A stretch of 64,000 nt of DNA from Turnera subulata (lineage: Eukaryota > Streptophyta > Magnoliopsida > Malpighiales > Passifloraceae): contig JAKUCV010002172.1 of NCBI GenBank assembly GCA_028386065.3, positions 99,338 to 163,337 on the forward strand, read 5' to 3'. The position numbers were made by a program, and so were the translations under genes. Positions 54,475 through 64,000 of this stretch are shown piece after piece (within the stretch, counting starts at the first letter, position 1; every line of letters starts with the position of its first letter). The notes beneath the pieces were generated by a model, which was not told the DNA's origin, ran no database searches, and worked only from the letters and a program-made list of their open reading frames with translations.

Positions 54475-54639
54475 CTCCCCCTTGAATGTTGTTGTACCTT
54501 GGGTAGAATATGCTTTTTGGAATAACTGCCTCATTTAAAACCTTACCAAGAAAAACCCAGTAGGATAAAAACTTGGTGAAGGAAAAAAGAGTGCAATGTG
54601 TATTCTACTCCTCATTTTGTCCTCTCTTGATTTCTTGAG

Positions 54640-57030
54640 GTTGCTGGATGTCAATCATCTTTGTCAACTTCTGGTGACGTGTGCTTTGTCCGATCACTTT
54701 TGATACATCACTACTTTAATTGGGCAATGTTGGCAACATTATTTTCATAATTTATTATTGGAGTATCTTTCTTGCCATCTTGCTTTTGTAGTCCCGATGA
54801 TATAGCAATATCATGTGTAAAGTCGTAGCAGATGCCCGTCTGTGCTGTTTGTGGACTAAATAGAGGACTTGCATCTGCAAAGACCAACTATATTCTCTTC
54901 GGGTTTACAGAGTTAACATAATACCACTTCTGTATATCCCGAAGGTAAGAACACAGTCATATCTTGCCAATAGATTTTTGGCAATAGCTTCAGGCTTCAT
55001 GTTACAAGCAATATAAATTTACTTTGATAGGGTACTTCAGGACCAAACATAGCACGATATTTGGAAGCTTCTTCAGGAGTTCTAAAAATATTTAGATCAA
55101 TAATAGTATATAAATCATTAATCATCAATAATGATAATAATTAATTCACACATGAATTAAGTAAAACACGTACAGCATATATGCAAGAATCATTATAAAT
55201 ACCCAAATTTGGTTCAAACCATATGAAGATCAACTTAATTTTGTATATTCCCAGAAATTCGTTGCTTCAGGCAACTTAGATCCTTCAGGGATCTTCATGT
55301 ATATGTCTTGACTTATGGATCCTTAAAAATAGGCTGCAATTGCATCCATTAGATGCAATTATTTCATATAATACAAGACTTATCAAAAATAATTGCATCC
55401 ACCACAGGGGAGAATATATCCTCACAATTAATACCAGGTCATTTTGGGTAAAGCTTTGTGCTATAAATCGTATTTCGTGCGACAAGCCGTGCTTTCCCCC
55501 TTTTTCGCACAAACACCCATTTATAATTGACCGATTTTATACCATTGTTGTACGGACTATAGGTCCGAAAAATTATATGCTTCACAAGCGAGTCTAACAC
55601 AGCCTTATATGTTTTTATTTTGGCCAATCATTCTGCGCCTATATTCATCTACAGGTGTAGGTTCATGATCCTCATTTTCTTTCATAATATTTAGCGCTAT
55701 AAAATAAGTATTCGTTCGACGGTTATTTCATGTCGGTTCCATCTTATTCCTGACACTGTAATTGAGATCTCATCATACTCATTTATTTCAGGTACCTGAG
55801 TTACTTCTGGAACTTTAATCAATTGTGTCAGGGACCTCTTCTGGAGGATTTTCCTCTTCTTGAGGACTTTTAATATGAAACTCTACTGGAGGCCTTATTT
55901 TCTTATTGGGGCTATCTTTTCTCTTTGCTCCTTTTTCTCTATCGAGAATTTCATTTTTTTTTGAACCGAGTATATTCTATGCTTCTTGCGTACTTTAGAT
56001 TCATTTGCATATTATACTGGTTCTTCTGGAACATTAATTTAAACAGAGCATTTGCAGCTGGTATATAATATTTGGACACTTTATGTGTCTGGCAATTGCA
56101 TATCAATTTCCTGCAAATGAATCATCTTTTGAACTTCAGGTTCACACTTATTTGTTTAAGGATCAACAATCGTACATTGATAATGCATTTCAATAATATT
56201 TTGATCCAGCTGCTTATTTTCTCTCCCTGATGTTGGATAAACTCTTTCACCAAATTAACAATAAACAAATCTCCAATCATTAGTCAATGGTTTCAATTAC
56301 TTTGTAATTGATGGAGATTCATGCCCAACATACACAACATATACTCCCAGTCTTCTTTAAGGACCAATTTTACTATGCTGTAGGGGAGCATTATATACTT
56401 GTACAACCAACGGTCCGAAGATGGGAGTTACTAGGTTCGTGACCATGAACCAATTAAATGGGGAGACATTATGATAACTTATTGGCTTGATGCACACAAG
56501 TGCTGCTGCATGTAAAATACCATTTTCTTAAACAGTAATATTTCATTAACAATGGTCCTGCAATCAATTGTCAATATTACCCCAGATCTGTTTGGGTTTA
56601 TTTCCAATGATATACATTATCCATTGAAGAAATATACCAGCATTATTTAGACATACAGTCTAATAACATAAGTAGGGATATGTACCCGCAAGTGGCTTAA
56701 TCAATAAAATAAGTGCGCATAATGCAATTTGCATCATACAATAGACCATCTAGTCGATGCATCATAAAAATTACCTAGATGGTCAATACGGCGGAGTTAT
56801 TAGTCCGCGTACATGTCGTTGAATTATTTCCAAACTTGCTGGAGATTCCAGGCCAATCTCATCTTAGGAAGGTTGTATAATTAATTTCGCAGCACACAAA
56901 CACGTGGAAATTCATTGATTATAAAACTTATGGTTTTTCAATGAATGACCAAATAAATTTCGTGCATCATTATTAACCCAGGATGACACAACCGGTCATG
57001 CCAAACAATAAGTCCATGTACCAACTTCAA
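54640..57030 (-). pseudogene. Copia remnant E polyprotein (GAG-pre-integrase, IN, RT, RNase H)
   Basis: Minus-strand fragments in many frames: VWHDRLCHPGLIMMHE (about 57010-56955) is GAG-pre-integrase; SLEIIQRHVRGLITPP (about 56850-56790) is the integrase entry; LKEDWEYMLCMLG and GDLFIVNLVKEFIQ (about 56360-56250) are the post-core segment; YYIPAANALFK (about 56075) is the linker; NYKWVFVRKRGKARLVAR (55560-55500) is the RT start; FGPEVPY (about 55040) and NVANIAQLK with KSDRTKHTSPE (about 54750-54680) are RNase H. The central RT, including YxDD, was not found, so part is deleted. It is clearly dead. Confidence 0.75.
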
Positions 57031-57315
57031 GTTGGTGCCAGCTTCAGGCTGCTATTTATGTGCCAGCTTCAGGCTAGAAATGCTAACTTTGGAAAATTAT
57101 TTACCAGCTTCTGGCTGGGGCATACTAGTTGTAAATTACATATTTATCAGCCTACTTCTAGTTAGTCTCAGCTTCAGGCTGTGCAAACTGTGTATTTAAA
57201 CACTTAAAAATTGCTAGCTTCAGGCTAGTGCATTCCAACTTCAAGCTGGATATGGCAAGTTTAATAACTTAAATTGCTAGCTTCAAGCAGCAATATATGT
57301 GCCAATTCTAGGCTT
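57018..57315. repeat. CAGCTTCAGGCT short repeat cluster
   Basis: About ten copies of a 12-14-bp unit (CAGCTTCAGGCT, CAACTTCAAGCTGG, TAGCTTCAGGCTA and variants) at irregular 18-50-bp spacing. On the minus strand several read SLKLA. The cluster lies just upstream of the GAG-pre-integrase of copia remnant E. Confidence 0.75.
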
Positions 57316-57540
57316 ATATCTGTCACTCATGTCGAAAAGATCAGAATTATTGGACAATAATTAAATGTGGCGGTAAACTTTTCCGAAAACAAATCCTTGC
57401 AGATTGAAAAATTTTGGAGTTTATTGACAAACAATGCAAATTTTTTATTGCCGAAAAATCTTCTGAATCTTTTCGGAGACAGAAAGAGGATCCACATTTG
57501 GAAAACTGACACCTAGCTGTCTAATCTCAGGCTATAAGAA

Positions 57541-58105
57541 GGGAGTGGTAGAAATAGGAAGATTCAGAAAACTCAATAAGACAAGAAAAATGCCTTCACC
57601 AACTACGGTTTTCTTTGTTGAGGGTGCCTCTCTAGGAAGGAGGAATAGGTTAGCATATAGTGTGGTGAATGAGCAACAGGAGGAATTACCGAGTGAACTT
57701 GCAAGAATTCCTCGTTTAGTTTTTGTTGATGAGCTATACTCATCTAGGTTCTTTGTGACTCCTATGGAAGAAACTTTCTTCCTAGAGGACCAAAGCAATC
57801 TAAGGGCTTCCTTTTATGGCTCAGCTAACTCTATTATGTTTTTCATATCTAATAGACTACAGGAATTTCAGCTAGAGCCTACTTGTCAAATTTTGAATCA
57901 GAGCAGCTATTATCAGGTTTCAATGATGGCTCGGAGTATCCCAAGAGTGTCTGGGTTACCACCTACATGGCCTAAGGTACGACTTCTACTATGGAATTGC
58001 AGGGGTGTAGCAAGAAGGTCTCAAGATTTTGTGCGTACCTTAAGGAATTGCAGGGGTGTAGTAAGAAGGTCGCACTTTAATGGACTCACACACTCAACCT
58101 TTTTC
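57541..58105 (+). pseudogene. LINE fragment, start of the endonuclease ORF
   Basis: One frame is open from 57545 to 58114. Its first two thirds (MPSPTTVFFVEGASLGRRNR onward) I do not recognise. The end reads PKVRLLLWNCRGVARRS, the usual start of the apurinic-type endonuclease of plant L1-like LINE ORF2. A 51-bp in-frame tandem duplication repeats NCRGVARRS (57993 and 58044). The frame ends where element B leader begins. It is a small inserted or translocated piece; boundaries are uncertain. Confidence 0.6.
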
Positions 58106-58736
58106 CTCTCTTAGTTCCTGCTTTGTTTATTTTTTTGGGATTAAAACCAAACTTAACCAAATAATAAATACCGGCAACTATTTCAACAAGAAGCAAAGAA
58201 ATAACCTAATAATGAAGATTTAATTACAAATTCTAGAGGCAACAATCAACTCCAACAAAGAAAGATAAGCACACACAAAGAAGAACAATATTGTATGTGA
58301 CGATTCTTGTATCATTTGAGCAATAAGAAATAAGGATTACTCAAATAGGAAAGCTAAAAGAAATTTGGACAACAAGATAATAAGAATACAAGGAAGAAAA
58401 CCACAACTAGGTAATCAATAATTCAACTTACGAAGATCAGCTATAATACTTTCTTTCTCTTTTTTTTTCCTTCGTGAATAGTAACAGTAGGTAATTTTTT
58501 TTTATTACTAATAGTAACAACAACTAGTGCTTAATAAAATGACAATGAACAACTAGTAGGAAACTTGAACAGTGATGAACAATAATGAACAGTACTCAAA
58601 CAGTACGTGAACAGTGTCGGAACAGTGTGTGAACAGTTCATCAACAGTGTCAGAACAGTACCCAACAACAGCAACTTAAAATTCAAAGAGCAGAAAGAAA
58701 AAGAAAAATAAAAATACGTAGTTGAATTGATACCTA
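58106..58736 (-). repeat. Leader of element B with GAACAGT repeats
   Basis: Reverse of 19256-19900. GAACAGT, or AACAGT, recurs six or seven times in 58560-58665. Break with the LINE piece occurs near TCTTAGTTCCTGC. Confidence 0.7.
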
Positions 58737-58749
58737 GGCTCCGCTACCA
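58737..58749 (-). other. Primer binding site of element B
   Basis: TGGTAGCGGAGCC on the minus strand, four bases from the LTR end at 58754. Confidence 0.7.
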
Positions 58750-58753
58750 AAGT

Positions 58754-59883
58754 TGATACGGCAACACCGCTAGACGGAACTAGGGGCAGCTCCGTTTCAA
58801 TCAATTACCTCAAAATCCGTAATCAAATCAACCAAAGAGATTTAGTGCAGTATCCCTCCACCTCAAAACACACTTGGGTTAAGCAACAAAGGGAATTGAA
58901 AGTACAAGGAATTATAAAAATGCCATAGATATTTAATACCTAATAAGTAATCTTAATCCCTAGAATAAACAAACAACGAAATAAACCTCACTTGTTAATA
59001 AATTCACTCAAGTCAAAAGACTTGAAGAATAATTGCTCAAATGATCATTCTCATTTCTCCAAATTCAACGTCCTCTGTTCATATGGAGCTATTTATAGCT
59101 TATTGAAAAGTTTGCACAAACAACTCAACATACCATGACACAAGCCACTTTAACTAAACAATAAAATAAAGCCAAGCCACGTGAAAAGAAACCAAAACGC
59201 GTGATGTTGACGACTTTCCACCTAAAAGCCTACCCAATCCTTTTGTTAGAATATTAGCTTGTACAAAGCCAACTAACTTGTGATGTATTGGCGCCATAAT
59301 CATTCTCATCATGTGTTCTCAGCAAACTAAATTAATCAAGCAAAACAACAAGTTGCACATGGTTCACTTTTTTTAGCAACCCATATAACCAAGTGATACC
59401 ATGTGCCCATAACCATGTCATATCACGTTTTGGCAGCTACAAAACATAACCAAACCAATTGTGATGATGATGGCCACATAATCAATTGGCTTAATGTGTT
59501 CAGCCAACTAATTAATTATCAGGCCCACCAATATAACCAAGTGGTTTCATTGTGCCTTATCACGTTGCCAACTAGAATCATAGAACAACATGAGTTGGAA
59601 GTGATTATGAGCTGGAAGTGAACATGAGCTGGAGGTGAATAGTCTATTCGTGAAAAGTGCGTAGCGCATGAATAGTGAGTTGCACCATTACGTGAATAGT
59701 GAACTGAAAGTGATTAGTTCCAGACTCCTTTTAATGTGCTCACACATTTAAATGTCTCCTTAAGCTCCAATTGCATCTTGAGCTTGTTAGCATGCGCTTG
59801 TGTAATCGGCCCCAAATGGCATCCGCAACTCGCCTTTAACGTTGACGTCTTCTCCATGGTGTTTAGTTCCTTGATTTGCATCA
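58754..59883 (-). mobile_element. 5' LTR of element B
   Basis: 1130 bp; minus strand TGATGCAAATCAAGG to GTGTTGCCGTATCA. CTATAAATAG (59102-59093) is a candidate TATA box, also present in element G. Several GTGAATAGT units occur at 59635-59705. Confidence 0.82.
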
Positions 59884-60374
59884 AGTATGATCAATGAGCT
59901 CACATGCTTTATGGGATTTCAAGTAAAACAACTTGAAGGTGGCATTTTCATAAACCAAGCTAAGTATATTCAAGAGCTACTAAAGAGATTTGGTACGGAA
60001 GCAACCAAAGCAAGTCCTACACCTATGAGTACATCGACCAAACTTGACAAAGATGAAAATGGCAAGAATGTTGATACCAAGATGTACAGAGGCATGATAG
60101 GTAGACTTCTTTATCCCACGGCTACTACACCTGACATCATGTTTACTGTGTGTTTATGTGCTCGATTTCAATCTTGTCCTAAAGAATCTCATCTTAGAGC
60201 CATAAAACGCATCTTTAAGTATTTGAAAGGTGCACCTTCATTAGGTTTATGGTATCCCAATGTCGATGCTTTTACTTTGACAAGCTATTCAGATGCAGAT
60301 TTTACAGGATGTACCTTAGACAAGAAAAGCACAAGTGGAACTTGTCAATTACTTGGACAATCTTTTGTGTCTTG
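59884..60374 (+). pseudogene. SIRE-3 RT end and RNase H start
   Basis: Continues the RT directly after the AGTAT copy: INELTCFMGFQVKQ, FINQAKYIQELLKRF, MYRGMIGRLLYPTATTPDI, HLRAIKRIFKYLKGA, then RNase H SYSDADFTGCTLDKKSTSGT. Open throughout these 160 codons, so it is the best preserved part of the element. It is cut by the family C solo LTR after QSFVS. Confidence 0.92.
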
Positions 60375-61692
60375 TGTAAGTATCCGGGCATGCAAACTTG
60401 ACAATCAAGAGCAGCGGAAAGACCCGGAAACCTTGGAGGATCCAAGTGAAGCAACTAAATCGAACAACAAAAATGAACATGCCTGAAATGGTTAGGATCT
60501 TTCACCTAACTGAAGAACCGAATCAGCTTGAGCAAGAAGGAAATCCTGCCCCTCTACGGTATCCACACGAACCATCAATCACAGGCCGGAATCGTCTCAC
60601 GATCTCCAACCCGAGCACTCCCGAACCGTAGTGCTAGCTACGGATTTCCGGGAGCTGTATGTGGTGTGTTTTGTTCTTCTTTCTTTCTCAAAGAAAAGAA
60701 GTGTTTGTGTGTGTTCTTGCTAGTCTGAAAAACACTCTCAAGACTCACAAAAACCAGAATGCAATCAGCCAAAAACCTAAAGCATAATCTAATTATGCCA
60801 CTCAATTAGTGCTTAAGGCAATGGCCAACATAATGGCCCATCATGATTAAGATACCCATTATCTTGTCTACCACTAAGCACTAATGGAATTACACATCAC
60901 AAGCAATCAGGTTTGGCTCAATAATTCTGACAATTATTGTATCAAACCAACCCGAAACAACCCTGGTCCAACCACAGTCCAACCATAGTCCAACCACACT
61001 TGGTTGAACCGTGGTTGCTCGAATCAACGATTCTAAGTGTGTGACCCTGTAGGCACTTGTAACGTCCGGCAATAATTGTAAAATCTCATTTTACAATTAT
61101 AAGCAAAGAGCGGCGTCTAGCAACACATCATTGCTACCCGAACGACAAGATCAGTACTGATTCTATATGCCTCGGAAGATGTCATCGTCCTTTCGTCCCA
61201 TTATCAAGATTAAACCGAGACATGGAAACGTCAATCTCGTATATGTTTAATCTTAGTTTCTTGATCCCCGAGTTAACTGTGTAAAACGGATCCTAACGAT
61301 ATCACCATATCATATAATCCGAGTATGGCCATGCATTTACAGTTCAACTCTATCAAGAGGCCCATCTGATAATATACCCGTTATATGGGTCGGACGAATC
61401 CCATCTTGATCAATCAAAACCCACAACACAATTATCATATACCCAATGATTATCCTCAAGTCCACCCAGTTACGGATGACTAGGAATAATATCAAAGTAT
61501 ACGCTTGTCTTAATTTATCATTACAACCCATCCATAATAATAATCGACTAGGGACATTTTAAGAATACAAAGTATTCTAGGGTTATAAATATGTGCAAGC
61601 GATTATCTCATAATCATATTTATTGGAATAACCTCAATGTATATACATGACTACAATCATCCATTGATTGGCTTTTGGGCATATTACTAACA
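60375..61692 (-). mobile_element. Copia-like solo LTR (family C) in RNase H, TCTTG duplication
   Basis: TGTAAGTATCCGGG to TTACTAACA, 1318 bp, with exact TCTTG repeats (60370-60374, 61693-61697). It is about 230 bp shorter than 28198-29748; part of the loss lies near 61500, where the sister has an extra block (29380-29550). Confidence 0.92.
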
Positions 61693-62067
61693 TCTTGGTC
61701 GAGCAAGAAGCAAAATTCGGTTGCAACATCTACCACAGAAGCAGAATATGCTGCGGCTGGAGCATGTTGTGCCCAAGTCCTATGGATGAAGCAATTCTTA
61801 TCTAATTATGGACGAACACTTAACTGTGTGCCTGTCCATTGTGATAGTTCCAATGCAAACAATTCTACAAAAAATCCTGTACAACACTCTCGGACCAAGC
61901 ACATTGAAGTTAGACATCATTTCATCCGAGATCATGTGTTGAAGAAAGATGTTGCCATTGAGTTTGTCAACACTGAGAATCAACTTGCTGACATCCTTAC
62001 AAAGCCACTCAAAGAAGAACAGTTTACAAAAATCAGACTTGATCTGGGCATGTGCAATCTACCTTAA
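61693..62067 (+). pseudogene. SIRE-3 RNase H, C-terminal part
   Basis: WSSKKQNSVATSTTEAEYAA restarts exactly at the second TCTTG. VHCDSSNANNSTKNP, KHIEVRHHFIRDHV and NQLADILTKPLKEEQF follow, then TAA at 62065-62067. The Asp/Glu catalytic residues (SDAD, TEAEY, CDSSNA) are all present across the two pieces. Confidence 0.92.
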
Positions 62068-62417
62068 AAGTCTGTAAGTAGATCTAGTTGCTGCATAAAC
62101 CATATTTGTGCATACATGTTTAGGCATCTTCTTACATTAGTAAAATGCAATTATAACACTTGCACACAAGCACTAAGCATTCAAGCAAATGAGGACACTC
62201 TCAAAAGGTGTTCAAGTCATCAGTAATGCTGAGTGGGTGATTTGGTGAGGATCTGGTTTCATGAAAAACCATCGATTCGTTGAAGCTTTAAGAATTTTTT
62301 TTTTTGGGAAAAACCATTTGTCAACTGCTAACGGTTACTAACCAGCAGTTAGTAGAAAAGGCAGAGACACTCCGACAAAAAGGATGTTGCTTTTTCTGTT
62401 AAAAGAAATAAAAGGAA
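62068..62417 (+). other. SIRE-3 spacer between pol and env-like ORF
   Basis: 350 bp, non-coding, with a T tract at 62296-62304. Such a spacer is usual in SIRE-type elements. Confidence 0.5.
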
Positions 62418-63816
62418 GTGGATGAGTTAATGCCATTAACCGCTCCCTATAACCCGAGAACTACTTTCTCTCTCTTGCATTATCTGTCTTCTCTCTTCAA
62501 CCCGAGATTTTCTCTCTCAAAAATCTTCTCAACCGAAACAAAAACCCTAAAACACTCAAACTCGAACATGAAGTCACTACTTGAGAAGAAAACTCCCTCC
62601 AAAGAGACACAATCACCGAATTCTACAAAACCCACTAAAAGCCCTTCCTCTAAATTGAAATTTGGCACCAATCCAAAAACTTAAACCCAAAACCACTAAA
62701 GGAATGACACCGGCGGAAAAAGGGCAGACAACAAAATCCAAGTCAAGTCCAAACTTGACTTCTACTGAAAAGCATGCTATAGAAGGGCTTAAGAAATTCC
62801 AAGAAGACCAACTCATGAAGAAGAAGCAAATTCAAAAGGGAAAAGGAGCAGTAGCATCAACAACAAAGGTTATGGCCAAAAAGAAACCTCCAGGTAGCAT
62901 CTTGATTTTCCCATGGCTTTACCTTTTGATGGTGTTGAAAATAGTGAAAGCCTGCCTGCTATTGTGCCAATTATGACCCTTTTGCAAAAATGGGCATTTT
63001 AAACCACATTCAACCCTGAGATTGCTAAGAAAGTTACTGCTGCTTCCCTAGACCCATATTTTTGTAATCAGAACTTTGCATGAGGCTGAAGAAATGGTTC
63101 TAGCACAAAACCCCGGTGCTATCAAAACTCTACCCAACGTGCCTACTGCAAAAGACATAGATACCATCGTGCATGTCATTTTTAGCCGATTATGGGAAGC
63201 TTGGGTCGGATGAATCGAAATAGTACTTTGCTGCACTGATTGAAAAATCTGCGCCTGAGGTTGATAATGGGATGGTTGTTGAATCTAAGAATTCAGAGGA
63301 GGATTTGGCTGCTGACAAAACCAAACCTCTAGAAGGAGAGAAAGATGCTGAGGAAGATATGGTTGTAGATAAACCATTCTTACTGTGCAAATTGATGGAG
63401 GGTTGACATAAAAGAATGTTGCTATAGAGAAGATGCCAAATCTGAAAGCAACTCCGGCTGAGGGCTCCAAAGAGACCAACTGTGATGGTTTCACACCTTC
63501 ATAGATCATGATGGTAGCGGAAGGTGCTGAAAAAGAGGTGTTGAAGAAAAATAATGATCTGGATAGACAGAAACCAGATGAAGAAAAGAAAAATGATGAT
63601 AAAGAGGCTTATAGGGAGTCCGATAATGGAAAGAAGAAGTCTTCTAATGATGAAAAGGAGCAATTTGTGTCTATACGCCAACCTGAGAAGCAAAAGCCGA
63701 AGAAGAAAAGAACTGAAGTAGTATATGGAAAAACCAAGGATGTGACAATGAGAAAACCAAGTGCTAGGCTTCTTGACAACTACATCATGCCACACAAGGC
63801 ACCCCAAGGCCTATAA
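62418..63816 (+). pseudogene. SIRE-3 env-like ORF, N-terminal part
   Basis: Broken frames: a Lys/Ser/Thr/Pro-rich start (from MKSLLEKKTPSKETQSPNS near 62569), TAA at about 62682, a Lys-rich frame 62662-62976, degenerate DNA to 63507, and a charged frame 63508-63816 (KKNNDLDRQKPDEEKKND, then PSARLLDNYIMPHKAPQGL). Composition and position fit the low-complexity N-terminal half of SIRE ORF2; the folded domain seen at 13010-13942 is not reached here. Role unproven; clearly non-functional. Confidence 0.6.
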
Positions 63817-63878
63817 TCGAACACATAGAAGCTAGTCGCCTTTGCCTAGCGGGTTACTAACCAAAACTCGAGCGCAGC

Positions 63879-64000
63879 TGTGAACACCCAAATTTGACCC
63901 ATGAAGATTCTATTGAGATTAGACTCCAGACATATTTGAATCATAAGATTGATGAGTTAGTCTTGGGTTGAAGCATGGATGGGGTTTAATTTTAATAGAA
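63879..64000 (+). mobile_element. Start of a Tat/Ogre-like LTR, cut by window edge
   Basis: TGTGAACACCCAAATTTGACC matches the start of the LTR at 7486 for about 60 bases, then a diverged copy. The five bases before it are GCAGC (63874-63878), the repeat to look for on the far side. Confidence 0.8.

Larger units (their letters stand above)
54300..57540 (-). mobile_element. Short-LTR copia remnant E inside element B
   Basis: From high to low: degenerate gag-side DNA, GAG-pre-integrase, integrase, RT start, RNase H end, polypurine tract (54483-54475, AAGGGGGAG) and a 175-bp 3' LTR (54474-54300, TGTTATAA to CTTAACA). The 5' LTR is missing. It sits in the 3' LTR of element B. Confidence 0.78.
53812..59883 (-). 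mobile_element. Gypsy element B in SIRE-3 RT, AGTAT duplication
   Basis: Ends TGATACGGCAACACC and GATTTGCATCA with exact AGTAT repeats (53807-53811, 59884-59888). From high to low: 5' LTR (59883-58754), primer site, leader (about 58736-58106), then a LINE piece and a copia piece in place of gag-pol, then a partial 3' LTR (54299-53812). It is the sister of element G at 18088-21204. Confidence 0.85.
47440..63878 (+). mobile_element. SIRE-3: copia element interrupted by three insertions
   Basis: 5' LTR, primer site, gag, PR, IN, RT, RNase H and the start of the env-like region lie in the standard Ty1/copia order (IN before RT). Insertions at 50447-51631, 53812-59883 and 60375-61692 split PR/IN, RT and RNase H, respectively. 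A Tat-like LTR enters at 63879. With the insertions removed, the internal region in this window is about 7 kb. The 3' LTR lies outside the window. All domains hold stops or frameshifts. Confidence 0.88.

Noticed and set aside
1..64000. tRNA, rRNA, microRNA or organelle-derived genes
   Set aside because: No cloverleaf, rRNA core or organellar gene was recognised by eye. tRNA-like matches are only primer sites. A tRNAscan or Rfam search would be decisive.

Overview
This window looks like heterochromatic, repeat-packed nuclear DNA from a flowering plant, probably a eudicot with a large genome. I find no convincing single-copy host gene, rRNA, tRNA or CRISPR array. Almost every stretch can be assigned to LTR retrotransposons in nested and broken states: Ty3/gypsy of the Tat/Ogre type (tRNA-Arg-like primer site), a long-LTR Tekay/Del-like chromovirus, a second gypsy with a Reina-like gag, Ty1/copia of the SIRE/Maximus type with an env-like ORF, a short-LTR copia, one LINE piece and one foldback DNA element. 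Lineage names come from recognising protein and terminal motifs by eye and are less certain than the boundaries. All coding regions carry stops, frameshifts or insertions.

Layout. 1-246: fragment of a copia-like LTR. 247-8012: element I, a Tat/Ogre-like element (+) with primer site, a degenerate sense ORF, an ANTISENSE intron-bearing plant mobile domain (PMD) gene, a 3' array, and a truncated 3' LTR. 8013-12826: remnant of a Tekay-like element (-). 12827-17200: 3' half of SIRE-1 (+) holding a Tat-like solo LTR (14166-15683). 17201-18087: Tat-like 3' array and LTR pieces. 18088-21204: gypsy 3' end, LTR, primer site and gag (+). 21205-21515: copia LTR fragment. 21516-41071: element II (-), a second PMD-carrying Tat/Ogre-like element. 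It is split by element III (-, 22455-33244), whose gag is split by an Athila-like solo LTR (27479-30415), itself split by another solo LTR (28198-29748). Each of the three insertions has a matching 5-bp target duplication. 41072-41960: SIRE LTR fragment. 41961-45371: one Tekay-like LTR inside another. 45372-46680: 3' end of SIRE-2. 46680-47439: foldback element. 47440-63878: SIRE-3 (+), with LTR, primer site, gag, PR, IN, RT, RH and env-like region, interrupted by three insertions with matching 5-bp duplications or near-duplications. 63879-64000: start of another Tat-like LTR.

How the parts relate. Elements I, II and III share LTR sequence and the internal 3' edge, and their primer sites and leaders correspond (the site is degenerate in II), but their cargo differs. 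I and II carry an antisense PMD gene; III carries gag only. None has a recognisable pol, so all three look non-autonomous and would need enzymes from a relative outside this window. The three candidate introns of the PMD gene lie at corresponding places in both copies; antisense orientation would hide them from splicing of the element's genomic RNA. The elements also carry long arrays of short hairpin-forming repeats near the 3' LTR and GC-rich CCGCC/GGCGG inverted repeats in the LTR.
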